NCBI GenBank assembly: GCA_014843695.1
Contig: CM026390.1
Location: 93,808,019 to 93,872,018, forward strand
Direction of reading: 5' to 3'
From: Archivesica marissinica
Lineage: Eukaryota > Mollusca > Bivalvia > Venerida > Vesicomyidae
Length of the DNA stretch: 64,000 nt
The notes beneath the pieces are model-generated. The model made no database searches. It was not told the origin of the DNA and saw only the letters and a list, made by a program, of their open reading frames with translations. Positions 57,819 through 64,000 of this stretch are shown here, one piece after another (the first letter of the stretch is position 1; each line of letters begins with the position of its first letter). Both the position numbers and the translations under genes were made by a program.

Positions 57819-57832
57819 GTAGTGTATCTGTG

Positions 57833-58149
57833 CCTGTATTGTGGCTGGTAACCTGGTTGCTATCACATTTGCTTAGTTCTAAACAAACACACTTGAGTTG
57901 ATGTCGATGGAATTTGCATTGTTTAGTTGTGCAAGCAATAGACTAGACCTGAAGTGCTGTAAAGCCCTCGAAGAATTATTAGGGTAGAGTGGTAAATGTT
58001 AAATGTGTAAGCGTCTGTTCATATTTCTATCCCTGAAATAATAATTACTTGTAACATCAATTGAAGGTAATTAAATGTTTAGTTAATACTGTGCCTTCCA
58101 AAAGTATGTTGACAGAATTTCTTGCAAAACCCATGTAAATGTGTTACTT
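57833..58149. other. Intronic DNA, nothing recognised
   Basis: No repeats, element ends or exons recognised. Confidence 0.4.
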
Positions 58150-58391
58150 TTAACCCATTCAACACCAAGTAACTTGACATGGACTGTTCCTTGATATTAT
58201 TAGACCAATAAATTAATAAGAAAATTACATTTGGACCAGTTCATTTATCAATATGGGTAATTTTGTCTAAAAAGAGTAATATTACTGGTAAAAAGTGTAG
58301 ATCCTGATGAGACGGCTCGTTACGAGCTGGCACATCTGGATCTACACTTTTTGTAAACCTATTTAGAGGTATGCGGTGTTGAAAGGGTTAA
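58150..58391 (-). mobile_element. TTAA-bounded palindromic MITE (family 1), copy 8
   Basis: TTAA at both ends, CCCATTCAACACCA left, GGTGTTGAAAGGG right. The hairpin is degraded (ACGAGCTGGCACATC). Confidence 0.8.
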
Positions 58392-58410
58392 GGTGGTATA
58401 GAAATGCTTT

Positions 58411-58786
58411 CAATGAGAGACATCGGTCAGTTACTGCCCCTGGTCACTCCCTAAGAGTAGATGGGTCCTATTAAGTGTTTTCCTCTGTTTTTATCGTTTG
58501 TTTCCTTTGCACAACATGCTAGCATTTTATTCCACTATCGCTTCGTATGATTATTAAATTACTAAATTACCTACAGCGTATGCAATGAAACTTATTTGTA
58601 AAACTATGTTATCAGTTAATTAACACGATTTCGATAAAATCACAATTATCATATCGCAACATCTGGTTAGGGAACAACAGTAAAAACAAAGGATTCTATC
58701 TGAAAGGACCTATTCACATTTTGGAATAAATCCGACTAAATCTGCTGCCAAGGGAGGTAATAGAAATTTAGAGATGTCTCTCATTG
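58411..58786 (+). mobile_element. MITE with CAATGAGAGACATC inverted ends, copy 2
   Basis: CAATGAGAGACATC at the left and its perfect complement GATGTCTCTCATTG at the right (14 bp), enclosing 376 bp. Interior as in the copy at 29102-29439 plus extra CCCCTGGTCACTCCC and GGATTCTATCTGAAAGG segments. Lies 20 bp from TTAA MITE copy 8. Confidence 0.8.
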
Positions 58787-59126
58787 ATTATAATTGTGAA
58801 TACTAATAATGAATTGTCCATTAATCTCTTACTGTGGTGCCTTCCCATAATGCAAGATGTTTTAGAGTGTCATGTCACATGACTGAAATATGTGATTATA
58901 AAAGCTTATTTATATTGGTACGGATTTGAAATTAACAACATGCAATATCTTTTGTTCAATAATGTCAAATTTCCTTCTTGTAAATGCAATATTGATATAT
59001 TATTTCATATGAAGCGCAATCATTTTCTCACCAGCAGTTTTACTTGTATAAATGTTAACTTAGCAACACCCTAGGCAACCAGATACAGCAATTTGTTTTT
59101 ACTCTGGAAAATTGTAGTAATTAATG
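58787..59126. other. Intronic DNA, nothing recognised
   Basis: AT-rich; the 60-codon frame at 58892-59074 has no support. Confidence 0.4.
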
Positions 59127-62100
59127 AGTAGCAGAAATCTAGTGTTGCATACTGTATATAGTATATATTACAGGAATATAGTGTTGCATACTGTATATAG
59201 TATATATTACAGAAATCTAGTGTTGCATACTGTATATAGTATATATTACAGACATCTAGTGTTGCATACTGTATATAGTATATATTACAGAAATCTAGTG
59301 TTGCATACTGTATATAGTACATATTACAGAAATCTAGTGTTGCATACTGTATATAGTATATATTACAGACATCTAGTGTTGCATACTGTATATAGTATAT
59401 ATTACAGACATCTAGTGTTGCATACTGTATATAGTACATATTACAGAAATCTAGTGTTGCATACTGTATATAGTATTACAGAAATCTAGCATTGCATACT
59501 GTATATAGTACATATTACAGAAATCTAGTGTTGCATACTGTATATATAGTACATATTACAGAAATCTAGTGTTGCATACTGTATATAGTATTACAGAAAT
59601 CTAGTGTTGCATACTGTATATAGTACATATTACAGAAATCTAGTGTTGCATACTGTATATAGTACATATTACAGAAATCTAGTGTTGCATACTGTATATA
59701 GTATTACAGAAATCTAGTGTTGCATACTGTATATAGTACATATTACAGAAATCTAGCATTGCATACTGTATATATAGTACATATTACAGAAATCTAGTGT
59801 TGCATACTGTATATATAATATAGTACATATTACAGAAATCTAGTGTTGCATACTGTATATAGTACATATTACAGAAATCTATAGCATTGCATACTGTATA
59901 TAGTACATATTACAGAAATCTAGTGTTGCATACTGTATATATAATATAGTACATATTACAGAAATCTAGTGTTGCATACTGTATATAGTACATATTACAG
60001 AAATCTAGTGTTGCATACTGTATATAGTACATATTACAGACATCTAGTGTTGCATACTGTATATAGTACATATTACAGAAATCTAGCATTGCATACTGTA
60101 TATAGTACATATTACAGAAATCTAGTGTTGCATACTGTATATAGTACATATTACAGACATCTAGTGTTGCATACTGTATATAGTACATATTACAGAAATC
60201 TAGCATTGCATACTGTATATAGTACATATTACAGACATCTAGTGTTGCATACTGTATATATTACAGACATCTAGTGTTGCATACTGTATATAGTACATAT
60301 TACAGAAATCTAGTGTTGCATACTGTATATAGTACATATTACAGAAATCTAGTGTTGCATACTGTATATAGTACATATTACAGACATCTAGTGTTGCATA
60401 CTGTATATAGTACATATTACAGAAATCTAGTGTTGCATACTGTATATAGTACATATTACAGAAATCTAGCATTGCATACTGTATATAGTACATATTACAG
60501 ACATCTAGTGTGCATACTGTATATATTACAGACATCTAGTGTTGCATACTGTATATAGTACATATTACAGAAATCTAGTGTTGCATACTGTATATATAGT
60601 ACATATTACAGAAATCTAGTGTTGCATACTGTATATAGTATTACAGAAATCTAGTGTTGCATACTGTATATAGTACATATTACAGAAATCTAGTGTTGCA
60701 TACTGTATATAGTACATATTACAGAAATCTAGCGTTGCATACTGTATATAGTACATATTACAGAAATCTAGTGTTGCATACTGTATATAGTATTACAGAA
60801 ATCTAGTGTTGCATACTGTATATAGTACATATTACAAAAATCTAGTGTTGCATACTGTATATAGTATTACAGAAATCTAGTGTTGCATACTGTATATAGT
60901 ATTACAGAAATCTAGCATTGCATACTGTATATAGTACATATTACAGAAATCTAGTGTTGCATACTGTATATATAATATAGTACATATTACAGAAATCTAG
61001 TGTTGCATACTGTATATAGTACATATTACAGAAATCTAGTGTTGCATACTGTATATAGTACATATTACAGACATCTAGTGTTGCATACTGTATATATAAT
61101 ATAGTACATATTACAGAAATCTAGTGTTGCATACTGTATATAGTACATATTACAGAAATCTAGTGTTGCATACTGTATATAGTATATATTACAGAAATCT
61201 AGTGTTGCATACTGTATATAGTACATATTACAGAAATCTAGCATTGCATACTGTATATATAGTACATATTACAGAAATCTAGTGTTGCATACTGTATATA
61301 GTACATATTACAGAAATCTAGTGTTGCATACTGTATATAGTATATATTACAGAAATCTAGTGTTGCATACTGTATATAGTATTACAGAAATCTAGCATTG
61401 CATACTGTATATAGTACATATTACAGAAATCTAGTGTTGCATACTGTATATAGTACATATTACAGAAATCTAGTGTTGCATACTGTATATAGTATTACAG
61501 AAATCTAGTGTTGCATACTGTATATAGTATTACAGAAATCTAGCATTGCATACTGTATATAGTACATATTACAGAAATCTAGTGTTGCATACTGTATATA
61601 GTACATATTACAGAAATCTAGTGTTGCATACTGTATATAGTACATATTACAGAAATCTAGTGTTGCATACTGTATATAGTACATATTACAGAAATCTAGT
61701 GTTGCATACTGTATATAGTATATATTACAGAAATCTAGTGTTGCATACTGTATATAGTACATATTACAGAAATCTAGTGTTGCATACTGTATATAGTATA
61801 TATTACAGAAATCTAGTGTTGCATACTGTATATAGTATATATTACAGAAATCTAGTGTTGCATACTGTATATATAGTATATATTACAGACATCTAGTGTT
61901 GCATACTGTATATAGTATATATTACAGACATCTAGTGTTGCATACTGTATATAGTACATATTACAGAAATCTAGCGTTGCATACTGTATATAGTACATAT
62001 TACAGAAATCTAGTTTTGCATACTGTATATAGTACATATTACAGACATCTAGTGTTGCATACTGTATATAGTACATATTACAGAAATATAGCGTTGCATA

Positions 62101-64000
62101 CTGTATATATAGTACATATTACAGAAATCTAGCATTGCATACTGTATATATAGTACATATTACAGAAATCTAGTGTTGCATACTGTATATATAGTATATA
62201 TTACAGACATCTAGTGTTGCATACTGTATATAGTACATATTACAGAAATCTAGTGTTGCATACTGTATATATAATATAGTACATATTACAGAAATCTAGT
62301 GTTGCATACTGTATATAGTACATATTACAGAAATCTAGTGTTGCATACTGTATATAGTACATATTACAGACATCTAGTGTTGCATACTGTATATAGTACA
62401 TATTACAGAAATCTAGCATTGCATACTGTATATAGTACATATTACAGAAATCTAGTGTTGCATACTGTATATAGTACATATTACAGACATCTAGTGTTGC
62501 ATACTGTATATAGTACATATTACAGAAATCTAGTGTTGCATACTGTATATAGTACATATTACAGACATCTAGTGTTGCATACTGTATATAGTACATATTA
62601 CAGAAATCTAGCATTGCATACTGTATATAGTACATATTACAGACATCTAGTGTTGCATACTGTATATATTACAGACATCTAGTGTTGCATACTGTATATA
62701 GTACATATTACAGAAATCTAGTGTTGCATACTGTATATAGTACATATTACAGAAATCTAGTGTTGCATACTGTATATAGTACATATTACAGACATCTAGT
62801 GTTGCATACTGTATATAGTACATATTACAGAAATCTAGCATTGCATACTGTATATAGTACATATTACAGACATCTAGTGTTGCATACTGTATATATTACA
62901 GACATCTAGTGTTGCATACTGTATATAGTACATATTACAGAAATCTAGTGTTGCATACTGTATATATAGTACATATTACAGAAATCTAGTGTTGCATACT
63001 GTATATAGTATTACAGAAATCTAGTGTTGCATACTGTATATAGTACATATTACAGAAATCTAGTGTTGCATACTGTATATAGTACATATTACAGAAATCT
63101 AGCGTTGCATACTGTATATAGTACATATTACAGAAATCTAGTGTTGCATACTGTATATAGTATTACAGAAATCTAGTGTTGCATACTGTATATAGTACAT
63201 ATTACAGAAATCTAGTGTTGCATACTGTATATAGTATTACAGAAATCTAGTGTTGCATACTGTATATAGTATTACAGAAATCTAGCATTGCATACTGTAT
63301 ATAGTACATATTACAGAAATCTAGTGTTGCATACTGTATATAGTACATATTACAGAAATCTAGTGTTGCATACTGTATATAGTATATATTACAGAAATCT
63401 AGTGTTGCATACTGTATATAGTACATATTACAGAAATCTAGCATTGCATACTGTATATATAGTACATATTACAGAAATCTAGTGTTGCATACTGTATATA
63501 GTACATATTACAGAAATCTAGTGTTGCATACTGTATATAGTATATATTACAGAAATCTAGTGTTGCATACTGTATATAGTACATATTACAGAAATCTAGC
63601 ATTGCATACTGTATATATAGTACATATTACAGAAATCTAGTGTTGCATACTGTATATAGTACATATTACAGAAATCTAGCCTTGCATACTGTATATATAG
63701 TACATATTACAGAAATCTAGCGTTGCATACTGTATATCTAGTACATATTACAGAAATCTAGTGTTGCATACTGTATATATAGTATATATTACAGACATCT
63801 AGTGTTGCATACTGTATATAGTACATATTACAGAAATCTAGTGTTGCATACTGTATATAGTACATATTACAGAAATCTAGTGTTGCATACTGTATATAGT
63901 ACATATTACAGAAATCTAGTGTTGCATACTGTATATAGTACATATTACAGAAATCTAGTGTTGCATACTGTATATAGTATTACAGAAATCTAGCATTGCA
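59127..64000. repeat. 39-bp satellite, about 125 copies, continuing past the window end
   Basis: Unit CATACTGTATATAGTACATA, then TTACAGAAATCTAGTGTTG. Variants: GACATCTAG, CTAGCATTG, CTAGCGTTG, 30-bp units without the ACATA part, and TATATATAGT/TATATAATATAGT extensions. Because 39 is a multiple of three, both strands carry open 13-residue repeats. A block at about 59930-60963 recurs at about 62260-63333 with the same order of variants. Confidence 0.93.

Noticed and set aside
59071..63993. Families of 60-131 codon open frames on both strands in the last 5 kb
   Set aside because: All derive from the 39-bp satellite, a multiple of three without stops in several frames.
1..64000. A bias toward repeat periods that are multiples of three
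   Set aside because: Units of 21, 36, 39, 42, 51 and 54 bp stand out only because they yield long open frames; 16, 17, 26, 34, 40, 41, 43, 44, 68, 82 and 94 bp are equally common here.

Overview
The window is AT-rich, intron-dominated eukaryotic nuclear DNA. tRNA-derived SINEs, cut-and-paste transposon remnants (TTAA-, TA- and hAT-type) and GT-AG introns point to an animal. The only gene recognised is an ortholog of the myocardin-related transcription factors (MRTF/MKL), the actin-sensing SRF coactivators. The repeat landscape suggests a marine invertebrate, probably a lophotrochozoan such as a mollusc, but that is an inference. No rRNA gene, CRISPR array, bacterial-type operon or intact functional tRNA was found.

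Gene layout: four plus-strand exons are consistent in splice phase: 7776-7865, 30803-31114, 32353-32418 and 50069-50124. Exons 3 and 4 encode the first RPEL actin-binding motif of an MRTF and the conserved segment after it, ending in SLERAK. Exon 2 encodes a Ser/Pro/Gln-rich segment with a VKQEPLSP motif. The gene is open at both ends: no start codon, promoter, RPEL2/3, SAP or leucine-zipper exon was found. The introns are about 22.9, 1.2 and 17.7 kb, and the last visible one runs at least 13.9 kb to the window end. Almost everything else lies in or next to these introns.

Tandem arrays: roughly half of the window (about 31 kb by my addition) is minisatellite or satellite. The largest are a 44-bp array at 14.7-17.8 kb, a 34-bp array at 21.4-25.7 kb, a 16-bp TATATCC-type array at 42.0-47.3 kb, a 94-bp array at 50.7-53.0 kb and a 39-bp array from 59.1 kb to the end. 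Most long open frames are by-products of these arrays.

Mobile elements: eight copies of a palindromic TTAA-bounded MITE; a second TTAA family whose end was amplified into a 66-bp TTAA-phased satellite; three TA-flanked MITEs; a CAATGAGAGACATC-ended MITE family; four copies of a tRNA-Thr-like SINE, three with clean target duplications; three further SINE families, two sharing a central domain; a 1-kb repeat present in inverted orientation; and a 1346-bp hAT-like element carrying an intact two-exon 117-codon gene on the minus strand.

Most unusual observation: the 41-bp array at 32390-33126 is built from copies of the exon-3/intron-3 junction of the MRTF gene. The last coding bases of the RPEL motif plus the 5' splice site have been multiplied about 18 times, leaving four further perfect GTAAGT donors at exact multiples of 41 bp downstream of the real one.
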